A stretch of DNA of 64,000 nucleotides from Gordonia rubripertincta (GTDB lineage Bacteria > Actinomycetota > Actinomycetes > Mycobacteriales > Mycobacteriaceae), in NCBI RefSeq assembly GCF_038024875.1, contig NZ_CP136136.1, forward strand, positions 310,001 through 374,000, given 5' to 3'. Each line of letters begins with the position of its first letter. Within the stretch, counting starts at the first letter, position 1. Shown one piece after another: positions 1 through 8,906 of this stretch. The notes under the pieces are model-generated. The model did not search any database and was not told the DNA's origin. It worked only from the letters and a program-made list of their open reading frames with translations. Position numbers and translations under genes: made by a program.

Positions 1-143
1 ATGACCGCCGCGTGCTAGAACCGTAGCGCGGTTTCATTCGCTCATACGATTTTTCCGGGTCTCGTCCCGCGACCACGTAGAGTGCAACCGATCGGATTCC
101 AGCCAGCGGCTCCGTGCCAGTTTCACCCCATCTGAAGAGGTCG

Positions 144-950
144 ATGATGACACGCGAAATCGTCCGCGCGGGCCTACCGATCATCTACCGGCCCGGCGAC
201 ATCCATTCGTCGACGAAAGCCGGCGAGGCCGCCCGTGCCCCGAAGGCGTCGGAGACCACCGCTGCGGCCATCGTCTCCGACATCGTCAGCCTCGGCCTAC
301 GACACGGCGACCGCCTCCCCGCCGAGAGCGACATGCTCGCCGACTACTCGGTCAGTCGTGAGACCCTGCGCGAAGCCCTGCGCATCCTCGAGGTCCAGGG
401 TCTGATCACACTGAAGCGCGGTCCGGGTGGCGGCCCGTTCGTGAGCGCACTCAACGCTTCGTACCTCGCACGGACTGCGACGCTCTACTTTCACCTCGCC
501 GGCGCGACGTACGACGAGGTCTTCGACACCTGGAAGCTCCTGGAACCACAGCTGGCGGCCAAGGTCGCCCGGATCGAGGACCGCAAGACCAAGGAGACCG
601 CCTTCGCGCGGTTCCTCGATCACGACGTCGAAGCGCTCCGAGACAACGAGATCCTCGGCGAGCTCACCAACTTCCACGCCGTCATCGCCGAACTCAGCGG
701 AAACCGCGTACTCACTCTCCTGACCCAGGCGATCGACCACATCGTCGTCGAGCATGTCCTCACAGCCGGACGCGACACCACCGCCGGAGACGACGCGATG
801 AGACACGACCACGCCGACATCGCCAGAGCGATCATCGCGGGCCGCCCGCGGAAGGCCGAGACACTGATGCACGATCACATCAGCGAGGTCGTCGAACGGT
901 TCCGGAAACGTCACCCGGAACGGTCCGACGAACTCGTCCAGTGGATGTGA
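144..950 (+). CDS. GntR/FadR-family transcriptional regulator
   Basis: This is a DNA-binding repressor or activator of the FadR subfamily, 268 aa from the chosen start. An N-terminal winged helix shows the GntR signature: RLPAESDMLADYSVSRETLREALRIL-like residues near 70-100, then a wing rich in glycine (RGPGGGPFVS). A mostly helical C-terminal FCD-type ligand domain follows. A GTG at 114 would add ten residues, but ATG 144/147 lies directly behind GAAGAGG at 134-140 and is preferred. The gene converges on the amino acid ABC transporter, with stop codons about 4 bp apart. That position makes control of this transporter possible, but it is only inferred. The effector cannot be read from the sequence. 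Confidence 0.85.
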   Translation: MMTREIVRAGLPIIYRPGDIHSSTKAGEAARAPKASETTAAAIVSDIVSLGLRHGDRLPAESDMLADYSVSRETLREALRILEVQGLITLKRGPGGGPFVSALNASYLARTATLYFHLAGATYDEVFDTWKLLEPQLAAKVARIEDRKTKETAFARFLDHDVEALRDNEILGELTNFHAVIAELSGNRVLTLLTQAIDHIVVEHVLTAGRDTTAGDDAMRHDHADIARAIIAGRPRKAETLMHDHISEVVERFRKRHPERSDELVQWM

Positions 951-954
951 GGTC

Positions 955-1701
955 TCAGAGCACCTGAGACAAGAAGGTGCGCAGGCGATCCGATTTCGCG
1001 TCGTCGAAGAGCTGCCCGGGGTCGCCGGTCTCCACCACGGCGCCGTGGTCCATGAACAGCACGTTGTCACTCACGTTGCGGGCGAAGCCCATCTCGTGCG
1101 TGACGACGACCATGGTCATCCCCTCGGACGCGAGGTCGGCCATGAGTGCGAGAACGCCCTTGACGAGCTCGGGATCGAGGGCCGACGTCGCCTCGTCGAA
1201 GAACATGACCTCCGGCGTCATCGCCAGCGCCCGAGCGATGGCCACGCGCTGCTGCTGACCGCCCGACAGACGAGCCGGCCGCACGTCGGCCTTCTGGGTC
1301 AGGCCGACGATCTCGAGCTGCTTCAGCGCGACCTCCCGGGCCTCCTCCTTGCTGAGCCCCTTGAGTTTCCGGGGTCCCAGGGCGACGTTCTCGACGACCG
1401 TCTTGTGGGGGAACAGGTTGAAGTGCTGGAACACCATGCCGATTCGGCGGCGCAGTTCATCCGGGTTGTCCTTCAGGACGGACCGGCCGTCGAGCAGGAT
1501 GTCGCCCTGGTCGGGCTCGTGCAGGCGGTTGAGCACCCGCAGGAGCGTCGACTTGCCCGACCCCGACGGCCCGATGACAGTGGTCGTCGTCCCGGCATCG
1601 ACCTGGATGTCGACGCCGCGCAGCACATGATGCTTGCCGAAGGACAGGTGCAGATCGGTGCCGGTCAGCGACACCGCTTTTCGTGTGGTGGTGGCAGGCA
1701 T
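955..1701 (-). CDS. Polar amino acid ABC transporter ATP-binding protein (GlnQ-like)
   Basis: This is the cytoplasmic ATPase of an amino acid importer, 248 aa, the normal length for GlnQ/HisP-type proteins. The Walker A motif (GPSGSGKST) is near residue 43, the Q-loop (FQHFNLFPHKTV) near 92, the signature LSGGQQQR near 144 and Walker B (VMFFDEATSALD) near 165. The switch histidine (THEMGFA) is also present. It starts 3 bp after the fused binding-protein/permease gene stops, so the two form one transcription unit. The family imports glutamate, glutamine or similar amino acids; the exact substrate is not readable here. Confidence 0.93.
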   Translation of the reverse strand: MPATTTRKAVSLTGTDLHLSFGKHHVLRGVDIQVDAGTTTTVIGPSGSGKSTLLRVLNRLHEPDQGDILLDGRSVLKDNPDELRRRIGMVFQHFNLFPHKTVVENVALGPRKLKGLSKEEAREVALKQLEIVGLTQKADVRPARLSGGQQQRVAIARALAMTPEVMFFDEATSALDPELVKGVLALMADLASEGMTMVVVTHEMGFARNVSDNVLFMDHGAVVETGDPGQLFDDAKSDRLRTFLSQVL

Positions 1702-1704
1702 GGC

Positions 1705-3531
1705 CTATCCCTTCTCGACGGCGGTGACGGGCAGCGGGTCGTCGTGGACATCGGCGGGCCTGCCGGTGCGGAGGCGGCGGTCGATGTAGTTGACCAGGTG
1801 CGTCAGCGGGATGGTCAGGATGAGGTACATGATGCCCGCGGCGACCAGCGGCGACAGGTTTCCGGTCTGCGCGTTGAGGTCTCGACCGACGGCGAACAGC
1901 TCTCGCTGGCTGGCCAGGAGTCCGAGGAAGTAGACCAGCGAGCTGTCCTTGATCAGGCTGATGAACTGGTTCATCAGCGCGGGCAGCACCCGCCGGACGC
2001 CCTGCGGAACGACGACCAGCCGCATCGACTGGCGGTAACTGAAACCGATCGCACGCGACGCCTCGAGCTGACCGTCATCGACGCTCTGGATGCCGGATCG
2101 GAAGATCTCGCCGATATAGGCGGCCGCGAGCAGGGCCAGCGCGACCGCGCCGAGCCAGTACGGGTTGTTGCCGGTGATGCCCTTGACCACCGGGCCGACG
2201 CCCAGGCCGACGATGAGAATGACGACCACGGCCGGCAGACCGCGGAAGATGTCGGTGTAAACGCGTGCGGGCCAGCGCAACCAACGCGACCGGGAGATTC
2301 CGCAGATCGCCAGGATCATGCCCAGGATGGTGCCGAGCACACCGGACACGACCGAGAGGATCAGCGTGTTCACCAGGCCGGTCTTGATCAGTTCCGGGAA
2401 GGACTTCTCGTACAGGTCCCAGTTGAAGAAGGTGTCGCCGAGCTGCTGAAGAGTGCTCTTCGGCTCGGTGGCCTCGGCCGGGCCGGCCTTCTCGGCGTTC
2501 TCCGCGGCGATGGCGGCGATGTCGGAGAGTTCGGGTGCCGGCGCGGCCTTGCTGCCCGGCTTCCAACCCTCCGGCAGTTCGCGCGGCACCCAGTCCTCGT
2601 ACAACTTCGCGTAGGTGCCGTCGGCGATGACGGCGTCGAGTCCGGAGTTCAGCGCCTCGACGAGGTTCGGCTTGTTCTTGCCGACCGCCCACGCGACGAA
2701 GTTGTTGACGCTGAAGGTGTTCTCGACGATGGCGGTGCCGTCACCGTCCCGGACCGCGCCCTCCGCCTGCTGCGACGGTGCGACCCACGCGTCGACCTGA
2801 CCGCTCTTGAGGTTGGCGTAGGCCGTTGCGTAGTCGGGGAACTTGACCGGGTCCAGGCCCAGCGTGTTGACGACGTAGTCGTCCTGCACGGTGCCCTGTA
2901 CGACGGCGATGCGGGTGGCATCCGACAGGTCACCGAAACTCTTGATGGATCCGCTCGTGGGCGCGACGAGCGAGAAGTATCCGAAGTCGTAGCCATTGGT
3001 GAAGTCGACGGTCTTGCGACGGTCGTCGGTGGTGGTGATCGACGACGACCCGACGTCGAACCGGTTGTTGGCCACCTGCGAGAGCAGACCGGCGAATTCG
3101 GTGCCGTTGAACTCGACCTGCAGACCCAACTTCGCGGCGACGGCCTTCAGCAGTTCGTTGTCGAAGCCGGTGAAGACACCAGCGCTGTTGACGCAGATGC
3201 TGGGTCCGGCGTCGGAGAGCGTGCCGACCGAGAGCGTGCCCGGCGCGAGCAACTCGAGCGCGTTCAGGTCGAGCTGATCGATCGGCGTCGTGTTCGGGGT
3301 GGTGTATTTGTCCTCTCCGCCCTGTTCCGCCGCGGCCAGGTTGACCGGTGCGGCCGACGCGGACGCGAGACCAGCCGGGGCACAGCTGTCGTCGGGAGCG
3401 GCCTGCGCGTGAGGCGCAGGTCCGCCGAGGATGGACAGGAGGCCGATGATGGCGGCCGTCAGCGCGAGCGCGAGAAGACGAACCACGCGCGGTACGGGTC
3501 GCGCGCGATGAGATCGGTGGTTGGACACCAC
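1705..3531 (-). CDS. Fused amino acid-binding protein and ABC permease
   Basis: One 608-aa polypeptide carries both the substrate-binding domain and the permease of a polar amino acid importer. The start is GTG 3531. A signal-type hydrophobic segment (about residues 18-40) ends in APHAQAA. A family-3 binding domain follows (about 95-320, from GTLSVGTLSDAG to the region ending LYEDWV). After a linker, the permease (about 370-590) has several membrane helices and a transport loop between them. Fusions of this kind tether the receptor to the channel and are known in Gram-positive bacteria. The ATPase gene follows directly. Ligand identity is unresolved; the charged binding domain fits an amino acid. 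Confidence 0.9.
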   Translation of the reverse strand: MVSNHRSHRARPVPRVVRLLALALTAAIIGLLSILGGPAPHAQAAPDDSCAPAGLASASAAPVNLAAAEQGGEDKYTTPNTTPIDQLDLNALELLAPGTLSVGTLSDAGPSICVNSAGVFTGFDNELLKAVAAKLGLQVEFNGTEFAGLLSQVANNRFDVGSSSITTTDDRRKTVDFTNGYDFGYFSLVAPTSGSIKSFGDLSDATRIAVVQGTVQDDYVVNTLGLDPVKFPDYATAYANLKSGQVDAWVAPSQQAEGAVRDGDGTAIVENTFSVNNFVAWAVGKNKPNLVEALNSGLDAVIADGTYAKLYEDWVPRELPEGWKPGSKAAPAPELSDIAAIAAENAEKAGPAEATEPKSTLQQLGDTFFNWDLYEKSFPELIKTGLVNTLILSVVSGVLGTILGMILAICGISRSRWLRWPARVYTDIFRGLPAVVVILIVGLGVGPVVKGITGNNPYWLGAVALALLAAAYIGEIFRSGIQSVDDGQLEASRAIGFSYRQSMRLVVVPQGVRRVLPALMNQFISLIKDSSLVYFLGLLASQRELFAVGRDLNAQTGNLSPLVAAGIMYLILTIPLTHLVNYIDRRLRTGRPADVHDDPLPVTAVEKG

Positions 3532-3702
3532 TCCGAGACTATCCGCGGCGCCACGCGAGGTCCCAATTTTTCGCTCGCCGGTGGTTCTAACCGCGCTGAA
3601 CTGGGGTTTGTCCGGGATGCCGGGTTGCCCCGTCGCTCAACCATCAAGCAGCCCCACCGAGCGAAACCTCTGGCTGGGGTTCTGCTCGGCCGCTGGCAAC
3701 TC

Positions 3703-4494
3703 TCATCTACCGTGGCGCGCTGAGATTCGAACTTCGCTCCCCGACCACCCGGGATAGGACGGGCCAGGAGCGGTCAAGTCGCCCATGTCACCGCAGATAC
3801 TCGGGTCAGGCATCGGTTCCCGCCCCCACTCGTCCTGACCCGACGTCGGCGACCAGGAATCCTTGTACTCCGAGATCCACCAGTCTCCGAATACGTCATA
3901 CCCGGGAAACAACTTGGGACCGGGCCGACTTTCCGGCGGCGACTCGCCCTCCCGGTGAAACGTCAAGCGGCCGACCGCCACGAATCTGTCTTGGGCATCG
4001 GGGATATTTTTCGAATCGAAATAGGGTGGAAAACTCGTCGGATCGGAGCTTACCTTTCCGGAGGTGCACACAAGCGCGACAGCTGAATTGTCACCGATGT
4101 CACGAACGTCAGCTATCTTGTGGATCTCATCTACTGTCTGGTAATCGCTGCTTCCCAGTGGGGGCATCCAATCCTTCCGCCCAGGGATCGCGTCTTTGAT
4201 GCCCGGAAACTCACCGTCAACATTCCAATCGAAGAGCAGAAGGGTCTCTCCTTCGATTACTCCACGAATGAACGTTCCCGTCGGGGATGACAGGTCGACA
4301 GCACCGTTCTCAAGCCATCGGGTTCTCCACTGCAAACGGTCGGCTGCACGGGCTTCCGAGGGGGACACCGTTCGGACTGAACTCGACGTGGTGCTGCCTG
4401 CAGACCCCGAGGACGGGGATCGATCACTGTCACCGCAAGCAGTCACAAGCCCAAGACACAGAACAGCTATCGCAGCAACGTCAGCGCGGCGCAC
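3703..4494 (-). CDS. Predicted secreted lipoprotein, third gene of the EspC-like operon
   Basis: This 263-aa protein has a short signal peptide and lipobox (LVTAC at about residues 16-20), so Cys20 is the probable lipidated residue. A Ser/Thr-rich spacer follows, then a globular part rich in Trp, Asp and Pro (RKDWMPPLGSSDYQ, GDWWISEYKDSW). Two cysteines (VCTSG and SICGD) may pair outside the cell. No family was recognised. Its start overlaps the end of the 800-aa gene by 14 bp, so the three genes from 7197 down to 3703 are translationally coupled. It could be an accessory or immunity-type lipoprotein for the large protein; that is inference. Base composition is less GC-rich than flanking genes. 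Confidence 0.75.
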   Translation of the reverse strand: MRRADVAAIAVLCLGLVTACGDSDRSPSSGSAGSTTSSSVRTVSPSEARAADRLQWRTRWLENGAVDLSSPTGTFIRGVIEGETLLLFDWNVDGEFPGIKDAIPGRKDWMPPLGSSDYQTVDEIHKIADVRDIGDNSAVALVCTSGKVSSDPTSFPPYFDSKNIPDAQDRFVAVGRLTFHREGESPPESRPGPKLFPGYDVFGDWWISEYKDSWSPTSGQDEWGREPMPDPSICGDMGDLTAPGPSYPGWSGSEVRISARHGR

Positions 4495-6883
4495 GATCCA
4501 CTACCTCCATGGACTGGTCAGAATCGTTGATCGTCGGGTCTTCGAGTGATTCACCGAAGTGGTCGTTGTATTCGAAACGAATACTCTCCGCACCGATTTC
4601 CTTCGAGAATCTCGTGAATTCTCGGCCGTTGGCCTGAACTATTTCCAGGTCAAGGGAACCGTCTGGCCTCACGAACGTTATCTGAGCACCGTCGCGCGCA
4701 GTCCACGCCTTACCCCAAAGATCTGGCCGATCCTCGACGTATCCGGACGTCACATGAACAACTCGGTCCTGCCCGGCGGTCAGTTTGTCGAGGCTGGTCC
4801 CCATGTTCCCAAGCTCGGTCTTCCAGGCAGCCTCGTTGTCTTGCGGATCGGCAGTTGGCAACGCGACCTCATCCATCTTCACGAGCGGTACTGCCAAACC
4901 GGCAACCTCCGAAAGCCCAGGAACTTTCAAGCCGCCGGCAGCCAAGAGTCCACCTGCTGAATCGATCAGAAAAGACTTCTCGTTGTACTCGCGCACCCGC
5001 TCCCATTGGTCGTTGTCGGCGAGGGTTGTCAACGCAATGGTAAGGCCTTCATCCATGGATTTGTGCATCTTCGCCGCTGCAGTGGCCAACTCCGCGTTGT
5101 CTGGGTCGCTGCCGTACTCATGCGCAAGGAAGTTCTCCCACTGCACCGCAGCACTCAACGCCACTCGACCGGCACCAGGATCCGTCGACAGAACCCCGAT
5201 CAGCTTCGAGAACTCGACCGTGTCTTCAAGCTGACCGGCCGAGTGGTTGGTCAACACCTCGTCCGGAGCACCTGCAAAGTTACCGAAGTACGGCGCCAGA
5301 TTCTTGGCAAGTACTTGCGATAGCAGGGCATTCCGGTCACCGAATGTCTCGTACTTGTTGTTCCCCGCGGAGTCTCGTTCGACAACCAAGGAGTCGAGTT
5401 CGTTCTCGTGGTCAATTATGGCGCGTGCCAATGCATTTGCTGCCTTGCCACCTAGCTGTCCCTCGAACCCGTCTGCAGGCGCCGCAGCTCCGATCCAATC
5501 GAACAGATCTCTACCGCCCGACAAGTCGCCCTCTTCACCGATCTTCGCACCGTCGATAGACCACCGCTCAGACAGAATGTTCAACACGTGCGCGTCGGCG
5601 TCGTACCTATGCCCCTCGGCAACAGTCACGGCCATCCGTTCCCCTGTGAGAAAGTCCGTCACCGCCTGCCGGTCGTGACTCGAGTTGGTGAGCATCGAGC
5701 TCGCAAGCTTCCGAACATCCTCGACGCGCTGGTTCTCATCACGCATGCCAAAGAGCTTGTCTTCGTCGTCCGGAAGAGCCCCGACGATCTCAGAGGCCTG
5801 TTTGAGCATCCCGCGATCGACATCCGTTCCGAGTTGTAGACCACGGTCGGTGCGGTCACTCAGTATCGTGTTCAGAATTTTGAAATCATCCAGGCGTGGG
5901 ACCCCAGCGAAAGAGTACGGAAATCCCGTCGACATACCCGCGGTCGTGTACTCAATCGGGTTGTCGCGCAGTAGCGAGACAACCGAGTCAGGTAGGCGGT
6001 CGAGCCCGCCCGTTGAACCCGCGTTCGTGTGCAAATTCGGATTCGACATGATGCGGAAAGCATCTCCGAGTAGCCCCGGCGCAGCGTTGTTGATACTGAG
6101 TAGCTCGTCCATGTTCGCCGTCTTGAGCTCGTTCATGATGCTGCTCAGGTAGTCGTACTGCCCCTGAGGGATCACCGTGGCCTGCCCATCACTCAGTGCT
6201 TCGAGCTGCTCAGGACTCAACGACGTCGCTTGCCTCAGTCGATCTCGGGCCGCGGGAGACAGCTTGCCGTCCCTGAGTGCCTTCAGGTCGATCTCTGACT
6301 GGCGGACACTGAATCCCGCGGTGATGGGCGTAAGTGTTCTGATGAGTTCTTCTGCTTCACTGATCGCGCGCTTCGTGTCGAGGTCAGCGGCGTGCAACTC
6401 TTGGGCGAGTCTTTGCAGTCGAATGGTCTCGTTGGTAGCTTCTTCGCCCCGAATTCGACGGGCTTCGGCGATCGCCGACAGTGCTGTGGGGTCGCCCTCG
6501 TTGCGTTTCTCTTCTGATGCGTAGTCTCGCAAGTCGCGGACTGTCCACTCCTCCGAGACTGAGAACTGGTCGTTTTCGAGGTTGGTAGCCGACGTATTGA
6601 GGCTCGCGACCATCGGAGCCATCCGGCTGCCACCCGACTTCAACGCTTCGCCGAGTTGGTCGACGGCGTCCGCTGCCCGGGTCATCTGTGTCTTTTCTCG
6701 GTCCGCGCGGGTCAACGCCCCGTCACGAGCGGCCCCCTTCCAGTCGAGGCCGGTAACCTTTGCATGCAGCTCCTCGGCTTTACCCTCGATTGCGGAGGAC
6801 ACCGGTACCAGTGCGGACGCCGCATGAGCGAGTATCTCGGGGTGTGCATCGCGGACAACACTGCGCGTCTTCGCCACCATCAC
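4481..6883 (-). CDS. Large WxG-bearing protein, putative type VII secretion cargo
   Basis: This 800-aa protein of unknown function has no signal peptide. Residues about 1-115 are helical with a WxG triplet (DWKGAARD near 49), the arrangement expected of N-terminal modules that pair with small WXG100/EspC-type partners. The middle (about 120-640) is almost entirely helical and acidic, with repeated leucine heptads and segments such as LSPEQLEALSDGQ. The last ~110 residues switch to a beta-rich, aromatic-rich stretch (VVHVTSGYVEDRPDLWGKAW, SIRFEYNDHF). Its start overlaps the stop of the EspC-like gene (ATGA). The pairing with a small EspC-like gene suggests secretion through an ESX system, which is not in this window. 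Toxic or enzymatic activity cannot be claimed. GC content is lower than the flanks, suggesting acquired DNA. Confidence 0.7.
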   Translation of the reverse strand: MMVAKTRSVVRDAHPEILAHAASALVPVSSAIEGKAEELHAKVTGLDWKGAARDGALTRADREKTQMTRAADAVDQLGEALKSGGSRMAPMVASLNTSATNLENDQFSVSEEWTVRDLRDYASEEKRNEGDPTALSAIAEARRIRGEEATNETIRLQRLAQELHAADLDTKRAISEAEELIRTLTPITAGFSVRQSEIDLKALRDGKLSPAARDRLRQATSLSPEQLEALSDGQATVIPQGQYDYLSSIMNELKTANMDELLSINNAAPGLLGDAFRIMSNPNLHTNAGSTGGLDRLPDSVVSLLRDNPIEYTTAGMSTGFPYSFAGVPRLDDFKILNTILSDRTDRGLQLGTDVDRGMLKQASEIVGALPDDEDKLFGMRDENQRVEDVRKLASSMLTNSSHDRQAVTDFLTGERMAVTVAEGHRYDADAHVLNILSERWSIDGAKIGEEGDLSGGRDLFDWIGAAAPADGFEGQLGGKAANALARAIIDHENELDSLVVERDSAGNNKYETFGDRNALLSQVLAKNLAPYFGNFAGAPDEVLTNHSAGQLEDTVEFSKLIGVLSTDPGAGRVALSAAVQWENFLAHEYGSDPDNAELATAAAKMHKSMDEGLTIALTTLADNDQWERVREYNEKSFLIDSAGGLLAAGGLKVPGLSEVAGLAVPLVKMDEVALPTADPQDNEAAWKTELGNMGTSLDKLTAGQDRVVHVTSGYVEDRPDLWGKAWTARDGAQITFVRPDGSLDLEIVQANGREFTRFSKEIGAESIRFEYNDHFGESLEDPTINDSDQSMEVVDRAPR

Positions 6884-7197
6884 TCAGGACGCTGATTGAG
6901 GTCGCCAAGCGACTCTAGTAGTCGGGCGGCTACATAGTCCGCGTTGATTATCGCGATCGAAGCGGACTCCAGCGCATCGCCAAACTGCTCGTGTCGACCT
7001 GCAATCGTTGTCAGAGCCTGCTTCACCGACCCGTCGACCCTGGCCGCGGCGGATGCGGTCTCGAAACCCGCCAATGAGTTCCCGATCGCTCCAAACGCCG
7101 GCGCTTCGATTCCCCGAATCGACGCTCCCAACGAATGCAGGTGTGTCGCCGTGTCAGCAAGGCTGCCCGTGTTCACCTCTACAGGCTTCGGTGCCAC
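6880..7197 (-). CDS. EspC/WXG100-like small helical protein
   Basis: This 105-aa all-helical protein begins PKPVEVNTGSLADTATHLHSLG, the pattern of EspC-type (DUF2580) and related ESX substrates: an N-terminal helix with spaced hydrophobics, a Gly/Ala turn, then a second long helix (SVKQALTTIAGRHEQFGDALESA). It lacks a strict WxG and a clear C-terminal YxxxD/E; the nearest match, NADYVAARL, is only suggestive. It is the first gene of a three-gene coupled operon and overlaps the 800-aa gene by 4 bp, fitting a chaperone-like heterodimer partner for that gene's WxG module. Membership of the EspC family is judged by eye. Confidence 0.65.
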   Translation of the reverse strand: MAPKPVEVNTGSLADTATHLHSLGASIRGIEAPAFGAIGNSLAGFETASAAARVDGSVKQALTTIAGRHEQFGDALESASIAIINADYVAARLLESLGDLNQRPE

Positions 7198-7354
7198 TAC
7201 TCCCCCACCCCAACCGCATGGCCACGCACGGCATGCCCATGATCAGCACAAATGTCTTCGCGATCCTAACCCGGCCAGAACGCGGGTGCACCTAGGTACT
7301 CCCCAGGGCTGGCGGCGGACATGCTTCGTTGCCCGCCCTACCCCGATTCGCAGG

Positions 7355-7404
7355 TGTCGCGATTCGTATCGGTGCCGGTGGGTGTCAACCTGTGTTGAGT
7401 CACT
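7355..7404. repeat. IS left terminal inverted repeat
   Basis: This 50-bp end matches the reverse complement of 8848-8898 with the first 18 bases identical, then scattered mismatches and one gap. It ends at the shared octamer GAGTCACT. Confidence 0.9.
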
Positions 7405-8371
7405 AGTTCGTGTTTAGTGCGATCTGGTTGTGTTCGTGGTGCAGGTTGATGCCGACGCGGCTGGGCGGGCGGTGCGCGCTGGGACGACGATGTCGAAACC
7501 GGTCGGGGTTGTGCTCGTAGTAGGTGTTTAGTGTCGAGGCGCGCACGCTGTGGTGCTCTCGCCAGCTGCCGTCGTGGACTGATTGCGGAGTGAACAGTGC
7601 CAGTCCGCGGTGGTGGTGGTCGACGTTGAACCAGTCGACGTAGGACTCGACCCAATCCCGAGCGCTGTGGATGTCGTCGAACGTGGCCGGATATGACGGC
7701 CGGTGTTTCATGGTGCGGAACTCAGATTCCTTGTACGGGTTGTCATTCGACACACGCGGACGACTAAACGACATGGTCACGTCCATCGCCGCACACAGCC
7801 GGGCCAGTCGACCCGACCGCATGACCGATCCGTTGTCAGAGTGGATGATGCGCGGAACCTGATCGGTGTCGAACGCTGCAGCGAACAAGCCTGCGGTGAT
7901 GTCTTCGTCCTCCCGAGGAGCTACGCAGGACGCGATGATCTTGCGGGAGTAAAGATCCTGGATCGAATACGCCTTGTATCGCTGGCCGACGTAGGTGCCG
8001 TTGAGGTCGGTGATATCCCACATCCACACCTGCCCGGGGGCGGTGGCCGCCACAACCGGTACGCGACGTGTGCGCTGTGTACGCGACCGGGGTGAGGCCG
8101 GGCGGGTGGACTGATCGATCCGGTTGGCGATGCGATACCAGGTGCGCGCCGACGCCAGATAACGGCCGTGATCCCAGGTGTGGGCGAAGGTGTCGATCAC
8201 CGAGCGTCCCTGGGACCAGCCGGCCCGGATCAACTCGCTGATCGCCGCGACGTCGGCGCCGTTGAGCTGGCTGGGATAGGCCCTGTCTCGCTGGGCAACC
8301 GGATGCGACACCGCAGGTCGGGGCCGGTGGCGGTAGTGAAACGATCCGCGCGAGACCCCCGCGATCGTCAA
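7403..8371 (-). CDS. IS3-family transposase OrfB (DDE integrase domain)
   Basis: This is the catalytic half of the transposase, 322 aa from ATG 8371. Its frame stays open upstream past the orfA stop, reading ...LREVRFGLIAELTASGYSQ, as expected when OrfAB is made by ribosomal frameshifting. The rve core shows the acidic triad in order: the first Asp in WDITDLNGTYVGQ, the second in IHSDNGSVMRSG and the Glu in NPYKESEFRTMK. All three residues are intact, so the element looks active in principle. The overlap with orfA includes a GCGAAAG stretch that could serve as a slip site; this is inference from the IS3 mechanism. Confidence 0.92.
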   Translation of the reverse strand: MTIAGVSRGSFHYRHRPRPAVSHPVAQRDRAYPSQLNGADVAAISELIRAGWSQGRSVIDTFAHTWDHGRYLASARTWYRIANRIDQSTRPASPRSRTQRTRRVPVVAATAPGQVWMWDITDLNGTYVGQRYKAYSIQDLYSRKIIASCVAPREDEDITAGLFAAAFDTDQVPRIIHSDNGSVMRSGRLARLCAAMDVTMSFSRPRVSNDNPYKESEFRTMKHRPSYPATFDDIHSARDWVESYVDWFNVDHHHRGLALFTPQSVHDGSWREHHSVRASTLNTYYEHNPDRFRHRRPSAHRPPSRVGINLHHEHNQIALNTN

Positions 8372-8424
8372 CGCCGACCGCTGGGAATACCCCGAGGCTG
8401 TCAGCTCGGCGATCAGGCCGAACC

Positions 8425-8826
8425 TTACTTCTCGGAGCTGGGATCGTCCGGTGTCGCCCCGGGCTCTTGCGAGTCCAACTTTCGCAAGAGCCCGATAGCT
8501 TTTCCCAACGCAGCGTTACCGCCTTGCAGGGTCTCGATCTGCCGATGTAGCCGTTCGAGCTCGTCGGCATGAGTACGCTGCTGGGCTTCTAGATGCTTCT
8601 CCGCTTCGATCGCCCGTCGGATCGCGTCCTCGCGGGTCACCGAGTCACGCGGCACCAGGCCGCGTGCCAGGTCACCGGCCAGATAGGCCTGGCGCCATCG
8701 ATGCAGCTGGTACTTACTGATCGACCTGGCTTTCAGCCACGGCCCCTTCTGCCCCTGCCGAAGAGCCATGTACTCCTCCACAAGAGCTTCGATCTCCTCG
8801 ACCGTGTAACCCGGTGACATGCTCAC
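8425..8826 (-). CDS. IS3-family transposase OrfA (HTH and leucine zipper)
   Basis: This 133-aa protein binds the IS ends. An N-terminal helix-turn-helix (residues about 8-60, with KGPWLKARSISKYQLHRWRQAYLAG) is followed by a long charged coiled coil (about 70-110: EAEKHLEAQQRTHADELERLHRQIETLQ) that mediates OrfA/OrfAB multimerisation in this family. Its end overlaps the open upstream extension of OrfB, the usual IS3 arrangement. The length is normal and no disruption is seen. Confidence 0.9.
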   Translation of the reverse strand: MSMSPGYTVEEIEALVEEYMALRQGQKGPWLKARSISKYQLHRWRQAYLAGDLARGLVPRDSVTREDAIRRAIEAEKHLEAQQRTHADELERLHRQIETLQGGNAALGKAIGLLRKLDSQEPGATPDDPSSEK

Positions 8827-8847
8827 AGTGTTCTCCTCCCCATCGGG

Positions 8848-8898
8848 AGTGACTCACAAACAGAGTGGCAACCACCGTGCCCGATACGAATCGCGACA
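8848..8898. repeat. IS right terminal inverted repeat
   Basis: This 51-bp end, read on the minus strand, starts TGTCGCGATTCGTATCGG and matches the left end. It lies between the orfA start and the neighbouring DUF2277 gene. Confidence 0.9.
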
Positions 8899-8906
8899 TC
8901 TGACTG

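Larger units (their letters stand above)
7355..8898 (-). mobile_element. IS3-family insertion sequence, complete, about 1,544 bp
   Basis: The element carries overlapping orfA and orfB on the minus strand. Its ends are inverted repeats: both begin TGTCGCGATTCGTATCGG (18 identical bases) and stay alignable for about 50 bp, closing with GAGTCACT on both sides. The tips lie at 7355 and 8898. The flanking triplets differ (AGG on the left, TCT on the right), so no target duplication is visible. The right end is 8 bp from the DUF2277 stop codon. The left end is about 157 bp upstream of the EspC-like operon, and the transposase genes read toward that operon. Confidence 0.93.

Noticed and set aside
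7345..7354. Target-site duplication for the IS element
   Set aside because: Neither the 3-bp nor 4-bp flanks match on the two sides, even when the tips are shifted by up to four bases.
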